Notes: a model not told the origin generated them from the sequence alone. A stretch of DNA of 64,000 nt from Paenibacillus sp. RC67 (GCF_030020805.1 NZ_CP125098.1:2212001-2276000), one strand, 5' to 3'; positions 1-9,004 are shown, counted from the first letter of the stretch. Numbers and translations: made by a program.

Positions 1-758
1 ATCAGTCCACACACCACCGTATTGCTGCAATCTTTGCTCCGCCTCGATTTCAAGCCATGACAGCATTTCGTCATACAATCGTGGATCGTTCGGAATAGAC
101 ATATAATTAAACATCGAAGAGATATAACGGATAATAGGAGTGCGTTCATGAAACACGAGTGAATTCGTAAGTAAGGTTTCTTTAACCTCGGAGAACACAT
201 TTCCCAGAATAGCCATAGCATTGTCCACACAGAACGTGCCAACAGGTGAAACCATTGAAGGATAGCCGAATGCATTCAGCATGTCATTGTACAAGCTTTT
301 GATTAAAGGTAGTGAATCCCTGGCATTCGTAATGGCTAGTACACGTCCTTCGGGAACAAGAACTCTTTGAAATTGACGCAAAGCCTGAGGGATATCAGGG
401 ACATGATACAGCATGTGTCTGGCAGTAACCCATTGAAAGCTTCCGTCATCGAAAGGAGCTCTCTTACATCACCCAGAACGCACTCTATTCCTTCACTCTT
501 CGTTTGATCAACCATACCGGCTGACTGATCCACCCCTACTAATGGACCTTGATGCTCAATGCTCAACAAATGCCGCAAAAAGCCGCCCGTACCGCATCCT
601 GCATCCAGAACGGCTTCCTGACCGCTCAACTCCATCAAAGCAACTGCTTCTTCGTTCAAGTTGATTTTCCTGTCTGTATACAAAGAATGAGTCTGAATGC
701 GAATGCTTAACGGTTCTGCATTGTCGTACTGGCGTGTTACATGAATTGATTGCTCCAT
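1..758 (-). pseudogene. class I SAM-dependent methyltransferase, frameshifted and cut by the window edge
   Basis: The N-terminal part reads from ATG at 758 and shows a SAM-binding motif I (VLDAGCGTGG) and the acidic loop GVDQS. At about 455-458 the frame breaks. The continuing methyltransferase sequence (DDGSFQWVTARHMLYHVP and onward, including FQRVLVPEGRVLAI) runs in the next frame, open from 450 to the window edge at 1 without a stop. Restoring one G in the short G run at 455-456 would join both halves into a protein of more than 250 residues. The 3' end lies outside the window. The substrate cannot be told; the fold resembles ubiE/UbiG-like methyltransferases. Either a recent pseudogene or a sequencing error. 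Confidence 0.8.
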
Positions 759-1026
759 ATGCGGACCTGCCTCCTTTTTACCCCCATCTTACTTTGTGAA
801 AAGCAGGAAAAGAATGGATATATGTTTTCCTTATATGGATTTTTATGTGAAAAAATATAAAAAAATTAAAAATATGATTCAAAAGGCTGTTGAAAATGGG
901 ACTGCTGCCATTTACATTAAAGGAGGGAATGAAATGTGACATGTTTCGACAAAAATTGCTGTTGGTTCTGAAATCTACATAGATCCTAAAGTTCGAGGAT
1001 AGTCAGCATGGAGAGGAAAATAAATC

Positions 1027-2526
1027 ATGGTAAAGAAAGCGACAACAACCGTGATTATCGGTATGTTTGGATTGGCTGCTGCTCTAACCAGCTGCAGCGG
1101 TATAAACGGGGATGCTTCAACAGTAACGACCGATGCGGATAAGCCGCTTTCGATGCTTATGATGTGGTACGGGGACGATGTGTTATCGCCCGCCAAGCAG
1201 CGTTTAATACATAAGAGAATTATGGAGAAGTTTAACGTAGACCTGAGGATAGAGACCGTAGATAAAAATAATTACGACGACCAGCTTAACGCAGCTTTTA
1301 TGAACGGGGATAATCCGGATATTGTGTGGATGAATAGTGAAATGACAAGGCGTGCCGCATACAGCGGGGCGCTGCTGCCCCTTGATGACTTGGTTAAAAG
1401 CTCTTCGGTTTGGAGTAAAATGCCCAAGGCTTATTTTGCTGATTCGACGTATAATGGAAAAATTTATTCTTTACCGCAGCAGATTCAAGCTCCGGAATCG
1501 ATTTATTATCGTGCAGACTGGGCGAGAAAGCTTAATATTAAACCGCCCACTAATCCTGAGGAGCTTTATCAGATGTTGTATGCATTCGCCAAAAACGATC
1601 CGGATGGTGACGGAAAAGCGAATACGACGGGGTTCACGATGGAAGGGAACTTGAGTCGTACAGGTGCAATTTGGAGAATGTTTTTGCCTGCTGCTCCACG
1701 TAAGCTTGCTTTATACCTAGATAACCAGGACGATACGATCAAATCGGCATACTTCGTTTCCGGTGATATGAAGAGAGCGCTGCAATGGCTGCGAAAAGGC
1801 TATTCAGATGGTGTTTTGGATAAGGAGTGGGTATTGGAGAAACAAAAGACGGCTGAAGAAAAGTTCATTACAGGGAAAACCGGTGCTTGGGTAATGGGGG
1901 CGGATTTAATATGGCCTCGTTTTGATAAAATGAAAGCCAGCTTTCCTGAAGTGGACATTACCTCCATTCCCCCGATGATCGGGCCATATGGCTCCAATTA
2001 TGTTGTGCGTGCTGGATATTCTAGCAATTACGTGATTTTGTCCAGAACTAAGGATCCTGTGAAGGCCAAACGCGTGTTGGATTATTTGCTGGGTCCGGAA
2101 GGAACGATGGAAACTCACGTCGGTTTCGAAGGCCGGACATACAGAGTAGACAATAGCCAGATGAAATGGCTTATTCCAGGTGAAGAAAAATTTTATGATC
2201 CAGGCGCTATCTTGTGTAGTGTACACCGGCTGAAGCTGCCGGTTCCCATTCCTGTGCTGGAACAAAATTTGAAGGCCATAGAAGGCTTTAAGATGGAAAT
2301 GAATACGAATAGCTTGTACATATCGAGAAGTGAACGGGCAAGTCATAAGGCAATGGATTTTGAAAAGCTTGCTTTGGCATATATTAGAAAAATCATTATA
2401 GGTCAATACACGGTTGATCAATATGACGATTTTATTGTGGAAGCCAAAAAGATGGGACTGGAGTCCATATTAAAAGAGATTAATGATATTTATAAGCAAG
2501 AAAAGAAATGGGCTGAAGATAAATAA
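1027..2526 (+). CDS. extracellular solute-binding lipoprotein (family 1, sugar-type ABC transporter)
   Basis: A 499-residue protein with a lipoprotein signal peptide: KK near the start, a hydrophobic stretch and the lipobox LTSC at about residues 20-23. The body has features of family 1 solute-binding proteins, with an early N-terminal lobe (PLSMLMMWYGDD), the NPDIVWMNS segment and the later GAWVMGADLIWPR segment. It would sit on the outer face of the membrane and bind a sugar or oligosaccharide. No permease or ATPase genes lie next to it, so it is an orphan here. Its partner transporter is unknown. The start has a GAGAGG site a few bases upstream. A rho-independent terminator follows. Confidence 0.8.
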   Translation: MVKKATTTVIIGMFGLAAALTSCSGINGDASTVTTDADKPLSMLMMWYGDDVLSPAKQRLIHKRIMEKFNVDLRIETVDKNNYDDQLNAAFMNGDNPDIVWMNSEMTRRAAYSGALLPLDDLVKSSSVWSKMPKAYFADSTYNGKIYSLPQQIQAPESIYYRADWARKLNIKPPTNPEELYQMLYAFAKNDPDGDGKANTTGFTMEGNLSRTGAIWRMFLPAAPRKLALYLDNQDDTIKSAYFVSGDMKRALQWLRKGYSDGVLDKEWVLEKQKTAEEKFITGKTGAWVMGADLIWPRFDKMKASFPEVDITSIPPMIGPYGSNYVVRAGYSSNYVILSRTKDPVKAKRVLDYLLGPEGTMETHVGFEGRTYRVDNSQMKWLIPGEEKFYDPGAILCSVHRLKLPVPIPVLEQNLKAIEGFKMEMNTNSLYISRSERASHKAMDFEKLALAYIRKIIIGQYTVDQYDDFIVEAKKMGLESILKEINDIYKQEKKWAEDK

Positions 2527-2538
2527 GGAACAGAAAGC

Positions 2539-2581
2539 GACCGCCGGTACTCCTGCAGAAGAAGTCCCGGCGGTCTTTTTT
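2539..2581 (+). terminator. rho-independent terminator after the solute-binding protein
   Basis: Nine-base inverted repeat GACCGCCGG (2539-2547) and CCGGCGGTC (2567-2575), followed by a run of six or more T. It lies just before the 3' end of the convergent HD-GYP gene. Confidence 0.85.
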
Positions 2582-2605
2582 GTAAGGCTAAGTGCTGCTG
2601 GATAG

Positions 2606-3580
2606 CTAGAGGATCATCAGAAAACTATCGATGAGCTCAGGATTGAACGCAGCTCCTTTTTGTTCAACGAGATAAGCGGTCGCATTTTCCTTGCTCCAAG
2701 CATCCTTATAAGCCCGACGGCTCGTTAATGCATCATAGACGTCAACGACGGAAACGACCTGCGCCTCGAATGGAATTTCATCTCCCATAAGCTTGGCCGG
2801 ATATCCGCTGCCGTCCCATTTCTCATGATGATAATGAATGATATGCTCGGCAATGCGCAGCTCTTCCTGGAGGATCTCGTCCTCAAGCTCGCGGGAGATT
2901 TTGTTGACGATTTCCAGTCCAATTAAGGGATGAGTCTCCATAATGTATCTCTCGTAATGGTTCAGCTTACCAGGCTTGTATAGGATTCCCTCGGGAATAC
3001 CGGACTTTCCGATATCATGCAGGATGCTTGCATTGACGATTTGCTGAATATATTCAACAGGCAGACCTAGCTTCAACCGCTCATTGTGAAAGGTAAGCAG
3101 CTTCTCGGTGCCCTGCTGTACACGGGATAGATGCTCCTCGATATGCGGGTCACGGATCTCACAAGAGATGGCAAGCACTTTCAATATTTCGCTTTGCAGC
3201 TTCATTTTACGGGTTTCAGATAAATAGCTGCCTTCCGGCATTTGGTCTAAATCGCGAACGACCCCTACATAAAACGTTTTTTGGTTCAAGATCATGGGGG
3301 TGATCGTAATATTCGTATGCCATACGTCTTTATTCTTCTTGCGGTTAATAAACACGCCGGACCATGCTAAGTTCATTTGAAGAGATTGGCGCATGTTTTC
3401 ATATGTTTTTTGAGGCGTGAGACGCGACCGCAAAAAATTGGCTCGAAGACCTATCATATATTCGCGGGTATAGCCTGTTACTTCCTCATATTTTGAATTA
3501 ACCTCGACAATACGGTGGTTTTCGTCCGTAATAATGACCCCGTCGGCTAATTTCAGGTAAAAGTCAAGAGCCGCCTGCAT
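2606..3580 (-). CDS. PAS domain / HD-GYP cyclic-di-GMP phosphodiesterase
   Basis: A 324-residue cytosolic protein. Residues 5-110 form a PAS sensor domain (GVIITDENHRIVEVN, VTGYTREYMIG, YVGVVRDL). Residues 130-324 form an HD-GYP domain: the metal-binding HD is at 188-189 in LHDIGKSGIP, followed by THPLIGLEI and the signature HHEKWDGSGYP at 251-261. All the main HD-GYP signature residues appear intact, so it should be an active enzyme that linearises c-di-GMP. No receiver domain is present, so the signal is probably sensed by PAS. A GGGGGAT site lies upstream of the ATG. It is transcribed alone and converges with the solute-binding protein gene. Confidence 0.88.
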   Translation of the reverse strand: MQAALDFYLKLADGVIITDENHRIVEVNSKYEEVTGYTREYMIGLRANFLRSRLTPQKTYENMRQSLQMNLAWSGVFINRKKNKDVWHTNITITPMILNQKTFYVGVVRDLDQMPEGSYLSETRKMKLQSEILKVLAISCEIRDPHIEEHLSRVQQGTEKLLTFHNERLKLGLPVEYIQQIVNASILHDIGKSGIPEGILYKPGKLNHYERYIMETHPLIGLEIVNKISRELEDEILQEELRIAEHIIHYHHEKWDGSGYPAKLMGDEIPFEAQVVSVVDVYDALTSRRAYKDAWSKENATAYLVEQKGAAFNPELIDSFLMIL

Positions 3581-3750
3581 GGTGATCCCCCTTATGTATA
3601 GTAAAGCAAGTGCAGGAGGTTTAGTTACCTCAAGCTCGTTTCCTTCAATATTTTAGCATAAACCAGGAGTGAAAGAGTTCACAATTTGTTGAATATATGT
3701 TCCTGAACCATTTCGGAAAGGGAACTTAAGAAAATTTTAAGCTTTCCTTA

Positions 3751-3779
3751 TGAGCACCTTAAATTGTGTTATATATAAT
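3751..3779 (+). promoter_or_regulatory. possible sigma-A promoter for the small-protein operon
   Basis: A perfect TATAAT lies at 3774-3779, about 50 bases before the leader ORF. Only a poor -35 (TGAGCA at 3751-3756, 17-base spacer) is seen, so the call rests mainly on the -10. Confidence 0.35.
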
Positions 3780-3828
3780 GAAGCCTACGAGATGTACTGA
3801 ATAGAAAGCAAATAAGGAGCGGAAATTC

Positions 3829-3876
3829 ATGAGCAACATCCTGAGGACAGACGGCCAGAGGGAAGCTGTACAATGA
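3829..3876 (+). CDS. 15-residue leader peptide
   Basis: A short ORF with the strongest ribosome site of the locus (AAGGAG, nine bases before ATG). It encodes MSNILRTDGQREAVQ and stops with TGA inside an ATGA overlap with the next ORF. The arrangement suggests translational coupling: ribosomes ending here could restart on the downstream gene. No residue runs typical of amino-acid attenuators are seen. It could instead be the remnant of a longer N-terminus, but the frame holds two close stops, so one indel would not simply repair it. Confidence 0.5.
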   Translation: MSNILRTDGQREAVQ

Positions 3877-4118
3877 TGGGGTGCCCGTTGATGAGCACAG
3901 AGCTGGAAAGTCGGGCGAAGGCTGTTAAAGGCTACGAGGTACGATGCTATCAGATATGCTTTTATATACTGAAAAATGAAGAAAAGGCGCTCCGGGCTGC
4001 TTTGGCGTGCGTCGAAGCGCTGCTGTTGGATGATTCCTTTTTCAACATGCAGGAAATCGAGCAGCTGGAGGTTGTACGCAGGGCTTCGATCCGCTATTCG
4101 CTAAAGCAGGTAGGATGA
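3873..4118 (+). CDS. small protein of unknown function, resembling sigma-70 region 2
   Basis: An 81-residue ORF overlapping the leader peptide by four bases. Possible starts are ATG 3873, ATG 3876 or ATG 3891 (MSTELESR). The central part, YEVRCYQICFYILKNEEKAL, recalls the first helices of ECF sigma factor region 2, but there is no region 4 and the protein is too short to be a sigma factor. It is probably all helical and cytosolic. Similarity is by eye only. No function is assigned. The neighbouring SDR gene starts about 105 bases downstream, so co-transcription is possible. Confidence 0.6.
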   Translation: MMGCPLMSTELESRAKAVKGYEVRCYQICFYILKNEEKALRAALACVEALLLDDSFFNMQEIEQLEVVRRASIRYSLKQVG

Positions 4119-4223
4119 ACATATACCTATTGTGAAATATTACAAGATGATGAAGGATATATAATCCAGATTTCAAGACATAATACATGTTTAGAAAGTG
4201 ATCTATAACATGGAGGATTGTGC

Positions 4224-4976
4224 ATGAGACTGGATGGAAAAGTAGCTATTATTACCGGTGCAGGTACTGGGATTGGCAAAACGACTGCACTCCGTTTCTC
4301 CCGTGAAGGCGCCAAAGTAGTTGTAACGGATATTAATCAGAGTGGTGCGGAAGCAACAGCGCAAGCTATTCGTGATGCTGGCGGTCAAGCTGTGGCTTTG
4401 GCTCATGACGTAAGTAACGAAGAGCAGTGGAAACACGTTGTGACTGAAGCGCAGTCCGCTTATGGGAAAATAGACATTTTGTTTAATAACGCCGGCATTT
4501 ATATTATTAAACCATTGGCGGATATTACGCTGGAAGAATGGAATCGTTTAATGTCGATTAACGTGACCGGCGTCTTCTTAGGGATGAAGCATGTCATGCC
4601 CGCTATGGCATCCAAGCAGGGTGGCTCGGTCATTAACGCTTCTTCTATTGCCGGGATCAATGGTGCGAGCGGACATACCTTATACGGAGCTAGTAAAGGC
4701 GCTGTCCGAATCATGTCCAAGGACGCGGCTATCGAGTATGCAACGCAAAAAGTCAGAGTCAATTCCATTCACCCTGGTTATATTGATACGGGGATGGTTG
4801 AATATGCTTCCTCGGTGACGTCCGCATCCAAGTCGGAATTGGCGCAAATATCTCCTAGCGGACGTCTTGGGAGTGTAGAGGATGTAGCCAATATGGTGTT
4901 ATTTCTGGCATCGGACGAGTCTACTCATGTAACCGGAGCGGAATTTGTGATTGACGGTGGAGCCACAGCCAAGTAA
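4224..4976 (+). CDS. SDR family oxidoreductase (first of a tandem pair)
   Basis: About 250 residues, the usual length for classical short-chain dehydrogenases. It has the Rossmann motif TGAGTGIG near residue 12, the NNAG motif, a catalytic Ser in NASSIAG and YxxxK as YGASKGA. The C-terminal end FVIDGGATAK is typical of FabG-like enzymes. The start is taken as ATG 4224, which has GGAGG seven bases upstream, rather than the in-frame TTG at 4218. It uses NAD(P)H to interconvert an alcohol and a carbonyl; the substrate is not predictable. A second SDR follows after 26 bases, so both probably form one operon. Confidence 0.88.
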   Translation: MRLDGKVAIITGAGTGIGKTTALRFSREGAKVVVTDINQSGAEATAQAIRDAGGQAVALAHDVSNEEQWKHVVTEAQSAYGKIDILFNNAGIYIIKPLADITLEEWNRLMSINVTGVFLGMKHVMPAMASKQGGSVINASSIAGINGASGHTLYGASKGAVRIMSKDAAIEYATQKVRVNSIHPGYIDTGMVEYASSVTSASKSELAQISPSGRLGSVEDVANMVLFLASDESTHVTGAEFVIDGGATAK

Positions 4977-5002
4977 AGGACGAAAAGGAGGTTAGGTAAG
5001 GA

Positions 5003-5746
5003 ATGAGATTTAAAGATAAGGTTGCAATAGTTACCGGCGGCGCCAGTGGAATCGGTGAGACGACAGTTCGCCTGTTCTCTGATGAAGGAGCTAAGGTTGT
5101 CATTGCTGACTTCGCGGATCGAGGCCAAGAACTCTCGAATCAATTGAATCAGCAGGGACATGATACGTTGTTTGTGAAAACGGACGTAACGAATGAAGAG
5201 CAAGTGAAGAATATGGTCGAGCAAACGGTGAAGAAGTACGGTAAGCTGGACATCTTGTTTGCCAACGCAGGCATCGCCAAGGATGCGCCAGCCCACGAGC
5301 TAAGTCTGGAAGCTTGGCAAAAAACGATTGATATCAATTTAACAGGCGTATTTTTGTGCGATAAATATGTGATTGGACAAATGCTGTCGCAAGGAAACGG
5401 CGGAGCGATAGTGAATTGTGGGTCCATTCACAGTCATGCGGGTAAAGCAGGGGTAACCGCCTATTCCTCCGCTAAGGGCGGAGTTAAGCTGTTAACCCAA
5501 ACGTTAGGCGTTACTTATGCCAAAGAACGCATTCGGGTGAATGCGGTATGTCCGGGATACATTGACACGCCGCTCATATCAGGACGTAATGAAGCGATGA
5601 ATGACCATCTGGTTAGTCTTCATCCCATGGGACGGCTCGGGAAGCCGGAGGAAGTAGCGAAAGCCGTGCTGTTCTTGGCAAGCGAAGATGCTTCATTTAT
5701 TACCGGGACAAGCCTGCTTATCGACGGAGGCTATACAGCCCAATAG
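5003..5746 (+). CDS. SDR family oxidoreductase (second of a tandem pair)
   Basis: A 247-residue classical SDR with TGGASGIGE at the nucleotide site, NAG in FANAGIAK, catalytic Ser in NCGSIHS and the YSSAKGG active-site motif. The C-terminus reads LLIDGGYTAQ. It starts at ATG 5003 with AAGGAGG twelve bases upstream. It is clearly related to the upstream SDR, so the pair may be a duplication that then diverged, acting on related alcohols or in consecutive steps. The natural substrate cannot be inferred. A strong hairpin terminator closes the unit. Confidence 0.88.
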   Translation: MRFKDKVAIVTGGASGIGETTVRLFSDEGAKVVIADFADRGQELSNQLNQQGHDTLFVKTDVTNEEQVKNMVEQTVKKYGKLDILFANAGIAKDAPAHELSLEAWQKTIDINLTGVFLCDKYVIGQMLSQGNGGAIVNCGSIHSHAGKAGVTAYSSAKGGVKLLTQTLGVTYAKERIRVNAVCPGYIDTPLISGRNEAMNDHLVSLHPMGRLGKPEEVAKAVLFLASEDASFITGTSLLIDGGYTAQ

Positions 5747-5766
5747 CCTATTGGAAAAATACACAA

Positions 5767-5815
5767 AAGACCGCTCCAATCAAGCCTCAAAAGGTTTGTT
5801 TGGAGCGGTCTTTGT
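5767..5815. terminator. bidirectional terminator between the SDR pair and the FMN reductase
   Basis: Thirteen-base stem AAGACCGCTCCAA (5767-5779) with TTGGAGCGGTCTT (5800-5812). T-rich sequence follows on the plus strand and A-rich sequence precedes it, so it can serve both convergent genes. Confidence 0.85.
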
Positions 5816-5848
5816 TCATTATTAATATGCTTGTGCGGTCTGAAGGAA

Positions 5849-6409
5849 TTACTTCGAAACAGCGATTTTTGCTTGTTGATTGAACCATTGAATGAAGTTG
5901 TTAACGACAGTGTCCAAAAACTTCACGGTTGGCTCATGAGTCATATTGCCCGCAGCGTCCATTTTCTCATGAACAACACCGACATAAACTTCATTGCCAG
6001 GAAGAAGAGGGGAACCTACGCCAGGCGAGAATAAAATATCACGCAAATGCATTTGAGCCTTTACGGTTCCAAGTACACCCATCGATGCGCCCATAATCCA
6101 TGACGGTTTTCCGTTCAACACTCTATCCACGCGGGACATCCAGTCAATAGCATTTACCATAACGCCAGGTACGGTACCGTTGTATTCAGGAACTAACCAA
6201 AGTACGGCATCTGCTGCTGCCACTTTGCCTTTAAATTCCTTTACAGCGGAAGAAGGCTCATTTTCAATATCTTGATCATAGAAAGGCAGATCGCGGAGAC
6301 TCAAAATTTCAAGCTCAAACTTGTCTTGATACCGGTTTTGAATATATTGAGCCAGCTTACGGTTATAAGATTCTTTACGGATACTTCCGACAATAGCAAC
6401 TACTTTCAT
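5849..6409 (-). CDS. NADPH-dependent FMN reductase (flavodoxin-like fold)
   Basis: A protein of about 186 residues with the phosphate-binding loop GSIRKESYNRKL and the flavin-contact motif PEYNGTVPGVMVNAIDW, both diagnostic for the NADPH-dependent FMN reductase / azoreductase family. It should bind FMN as a dimer and pass electrons from NADPH to quinones, azo compounds, metals or free flavin. The start is set at ATG 6409 because the upstream in-frame ATG at 6424 lies inside the GGAGGT ribosome site. It appears monocistronic; the next gene on this strand ends at 6562 and is separately organised. Confidence 0.87.
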   Translation of the reverse strand: MKVVAIVGSIRKESYNRKLAQYIQNRYQDKFELEILSLRDLPFYDQDIENEPSSAVKEFKGKVAAADAVLWLVPEYNGTVPGVMVNAIDWMSRVDRVLNGKPSWIMGASMGVLGTVKAQMHLRDILFSPGVGSPLLPGNEVYVGVVHEKMDAAGNMTHEPTVKFLDTVVNNFIQWFNQQAKIAVSK

Positions 6410-6561
6410 TGTGAATACCTCCATCGTTTTAAAATAATATGTAAAAGCATCTCAACAAACTACAATTTATATTATTATTTATTTATTATATTTAGTCAAC
6501 ATAAAAGTTTAGAATATGGGTGAAAAAAATCCCCAGTCATAACAGCCGGGGATGGCAGTCA

Positions 6562-7266
6562 TCAGTGGGAAAGATTGTTGAAGCGTTCCAACACCTGTTC
6601 TACTTTTCGGAGATGCAAAGCCATTCGTTCTTTGGCCTTATCCGCGTCGCGTTCCTCTACAGCAGCCACAATAAGATGGTGTTCCTCCGAGAGTCTGCCG
6701 GTCTCACTCTGATCAGCGAATAACCATAGACGGCGGCTGTCCCGCATAACGGTTCCCATCGACGAAAATAAAGAGGCTAAGGTACCTTTAAGTAGAGGAT
6801 TACCGGACGCATCCGCCAGAGTGGTGTGCAAACGAATATCTGCCTTCTCAAGTTCTTCCTCGTCCTCAAGAACGTCCATCTCCTGTAGATTCGACAACAA
6901 CTCCGTGACATGCTGCTCAGAGCGGCGATGTGCTGCGAGTGCGGCGCTCTCCGTCTCCAAAATAAATCGAAGCTCGAGCCATGCTTTTAACTGATGTATA
7001 TCGTTAATTTCGGGTGCTTGCCATAAGGGAGCGGGGGAGCTGGTCTGCAGCACGAAAGTACCGCCGCCATGCCGGACATCCACCCAGCCGTGTGCTTTGA
7101 GCGACATTAATGCTTCCCGGATCGTCGAACGGCCCACATTGAAATTGACGGCTAACTGTTCTACCGATGGAAGGCGGGAACCTACGGGATAATCCCCCTG
7201 AATGATCTGGTCCTTAATGGCACCGGCAACGACCTCGTATGCTTTTCGAATAATCAAAACGGACAC
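6562..7266 (-). CDS. GntR family (FadR-type, FCD domain) transcriptional regulator
   Basis: About 234 residues. Residues 8-75 form a winged helix of the GntR type (GSRLPSVEQLAVNFNVGRSTIREALMSL, then GWVDVRHGGGTFV given in parts). The C-terminal FCD effector domain spans about 90-230 with the metal-binding type residues DxxxH (DIRLHTTLA) and later His. It is divergent from glcDF, and a 13-base palindrome sits over the glcD transcription start, so it is most likely the local repressor responding to glycolate, lactate or a similar acid. The listed start is GTG 7266, which is very close to AAAGGA. TTG at 7257 has better spacing. Confidence 0.87.
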   Translation of the reverse strand: MSVLIIRKAYEVVAGAIKDQIIQGDYPVGSRLPSVEQLAVNFNVGRSTIREALMSLKAHGWVDVRHGGGTFVLQTSSPAPLWQAPEINDIHQLKAWLELRFILETESAALAAHRRSEQHVTELLSNLQEMDVLEDEEELEKADIRLHTTLADASGNPLLKGTLASLFSSMGTVMRDSRRLWLFADQSETGRLSEEHHLIVAAVEERDADKAKERMALHLRKVEQVLERFNNLSH

Positions 7267-7375
7267 ATCCTTTGTTTGCTAATAAAGGGACTGGCTTATA
7301 CGACCAGGCATAAGTTTAGGTTAATAGGATACCATGAGTTGGGAAAAAATCGGGCAGGACCTTTACTTATTATTA

Positions 7376-7405
7376 TTGACACATGATGAAAGCGAATTCT
7401 ATAAT
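7376..7405 (+). promoter_or_regulatory. sigma-A promoter of glcDF
   Basis: TTGACA at 7376-7381, an 18-base spacer, and TATAAT at 7400-7405. Both hexamers are perfect. The expected transcription start is near 7412, about 70 bases before the glcD start. Confidence 0.8.
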
Positions 7406-7408
7406 AAA

Positions 7409-7421
7409 GTCATCAGATGAC
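7409..7421. promoter_or_regulatory. operator palindrome at the glcD transcription start
   Basis: GTCATCAGATGAC is a perfect 6-1-6 inverted repeat with the GT...AC ends usual for FadR-subfamily operators. It lies directly after the -10 box, where a bound repressor would block transcription. Binding by the divergent GntR protein is inference. Confidence 0.6.
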
Positions 7422-7480
7422 CTGATTAAAATTATAAATCATTTATAGATAATAAACAATGTTATGGGAGGTTATACCCA

Positions 7481-9004
7481 GTGCTAGCACAATCCGTTCG
7501 AGAGCAATTACAGGCTATAGTCGGGCCACGTTGGTTTAAGGACGACAACGAATCCCTTGTGTCTTACAGCTATGATGCGACTCCTTTGTATCAATCACTT
7601 CCGGACGGAGTTATTTTTCCGTCATCAACATCAGAAGTATCCACTGTCATGAAAGTGTGCGCAGAACACAAAATTCCAGTCATTGCAAGAGGAGCGGGAA
7701 GCAATCTTTGCGGAGGCGTCGTGCCTATTCAAGGCGGGCTTGTCATGGTCATGACAAGAATGAATCGGCTGCTGGAGATCGATCAGGACAATTTGACGGC
7801 TACGTTCCAAACCGGTCTTAATACGAAGCAATTCCATACGGCGGTAGAAGCAACGGGCTTGTTTTATCCTCCAGATCCAAGCAGCATGATTATCTGTACG
7901 ATGGGCGGCAATATAGCGCTAGGGGCTGGTGGATTGCGTGGGCTGAAATACGGGACGACGAAGGACTATGTCATCGGTTTGGAAGCCGTGCTGGCGAATG
8001 GCGACATATTGCGAACTGGAGGCAAGCTGGTTAAGGATGTAGCGGGTTATGATTTGACCCGGCTATTAGTTGGCTCTGGTGGGACGCTCGCTATTATTAC
8101 CGAAGCTACGGTGAAGCTGGTGCCTAAACCGGTTTTTCGCCGGTCTATGGTCGCAATCTATAGTGATCTATCATCGGCAGCTCGCTCAGTATCGCAAATC
8201 GTGGCGAATCGGATAACTCCTTGCACCTTGGAGTTCATGGATCGGGCGACGATCCGGGTCGTAGAAGATTTCGCCCGTATCGGTTTGCCTGTCGATGCGG
8301 AAGCGATACTCGCGATCGAGCAGGATGGTGATGAGAGCTTGGTGGAGCGGGATCTAAGGCTAATAGAGACGATTTGCCGACAAGAAGGCGCAATCGAGGT
8401 GAAAGTGGCTGCAACTGCTGAGGAAGGGGCCAAGGTCATGGAGGCGCGGCGAAGCGCTTTGGCTGCGCTATCGCGTTTGCGTCCCACAACCATTCTGGAG
8501 GATGCGACCGTACCGCGATCCAAAATTGCCGAGATGGTGCTGGAGGTGCAGCGCATCGCCGAGAAATACGACGTGCAAATATGTACCTTCGGTCATGCTG
8601 GTGACGGTAATTTGCATCCGACGGCAATGACGGACGCGCGTGATAAGGAAGAAATTCATCGGGTGGAGAAGGCATTCGAGGAAATATTCGAGGCGGCCAT
8701 TCGAATGGGCGGCACCATAACCGGCGAGCATGGAGTCGGAATGGTAAAGGCTCCTTACCTTGAATGGAAGGTCGGCGCATCTGGAATTGATATCATGAAG
8801 CGTTTGAAGGAAGCTTTCGATCCGGATCAGCTGCTGAATCCGGGTAAGCTGTTTGCTGAGACGCGCAAGCGGATCGTATTTAAAGATTCATCCCATGGGG
8901 GAGAGAAGGATGAGAGTACCGAGGAGGCAGGTTGTGTGAAGGGCGAGGACAGTGCGCCATTGAAGGAACAGCCCATGAAGCTGGGCGGTCAGGGGGAAGC
9001 ATAG
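7481..9004 (+). CDS. glcD: glycolate oxidase FAD-binding subunit GlcD
   Basis: A 507-residue FAD-linked oxidase. Residues 40-215 form the PCMH-type FAD domain (GAGSNLCGGVVP, then PPDPSS, GGLRGLKYGTTKDYV). The C-terminal domain carries FGHAGDGNLHPT and GEHGVGMVKAPY, as in GlcD and D-lactate dehydrogenases. Together with GlcF it should oxidise glycolate or a related 2-hydroxy acid and pass electrons to the quinone pool. Translation starts at GTG 7481 with GGAGGT upstream. The last 45 or so residues after ETRKRIVF form a charged, low-complexity extension beyond the usual GlcD end. The next gene starts directly after the stop. Confidence 0.9.
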   Translation: MLAQSVREQLQAIVGPRWFKDDNESLVSYSYDATPLYQSLPDGVIFPSSTSEVSTVMKVCAEHKIPVIARGAGSNLCGGVVPIQGGLVMVMTRMNRLLEIDQDNLTATFQTGLNTKQFHTAVEATGLFYPPDPSSMIICTMGGNIALGAGGLRGLKYGTTKDYVIGLEAVLANGDILRTGGKLVKDVAGYDLTRLLVGSGGTLAIITEATVKLVPKPVFRRSMVAIYSDLSSAARSVSQIVANRITPCTLEFMDRATIRVVEDFARIGLPVDAEAILAIEQDGDESLVERDLRLIETICRQEGAIEVKVAATAEEGAKVMEARRSALAALSRLRPTTILEDATVPRSKIAEMVLEVQRIAEKYDVQICTFGHAGDGNLHPTAMTDARDKEEIHRVEKAFEEIFEAAIRMGGTITGEHGVGMVKAPYLEWKVGASGIDIMKRLKEAFDPDQLLNPGKLFAETRKRIVFKDSSHGGEKDESTEEAGCVKGEDSAPLKEQPMKLGGQGEA

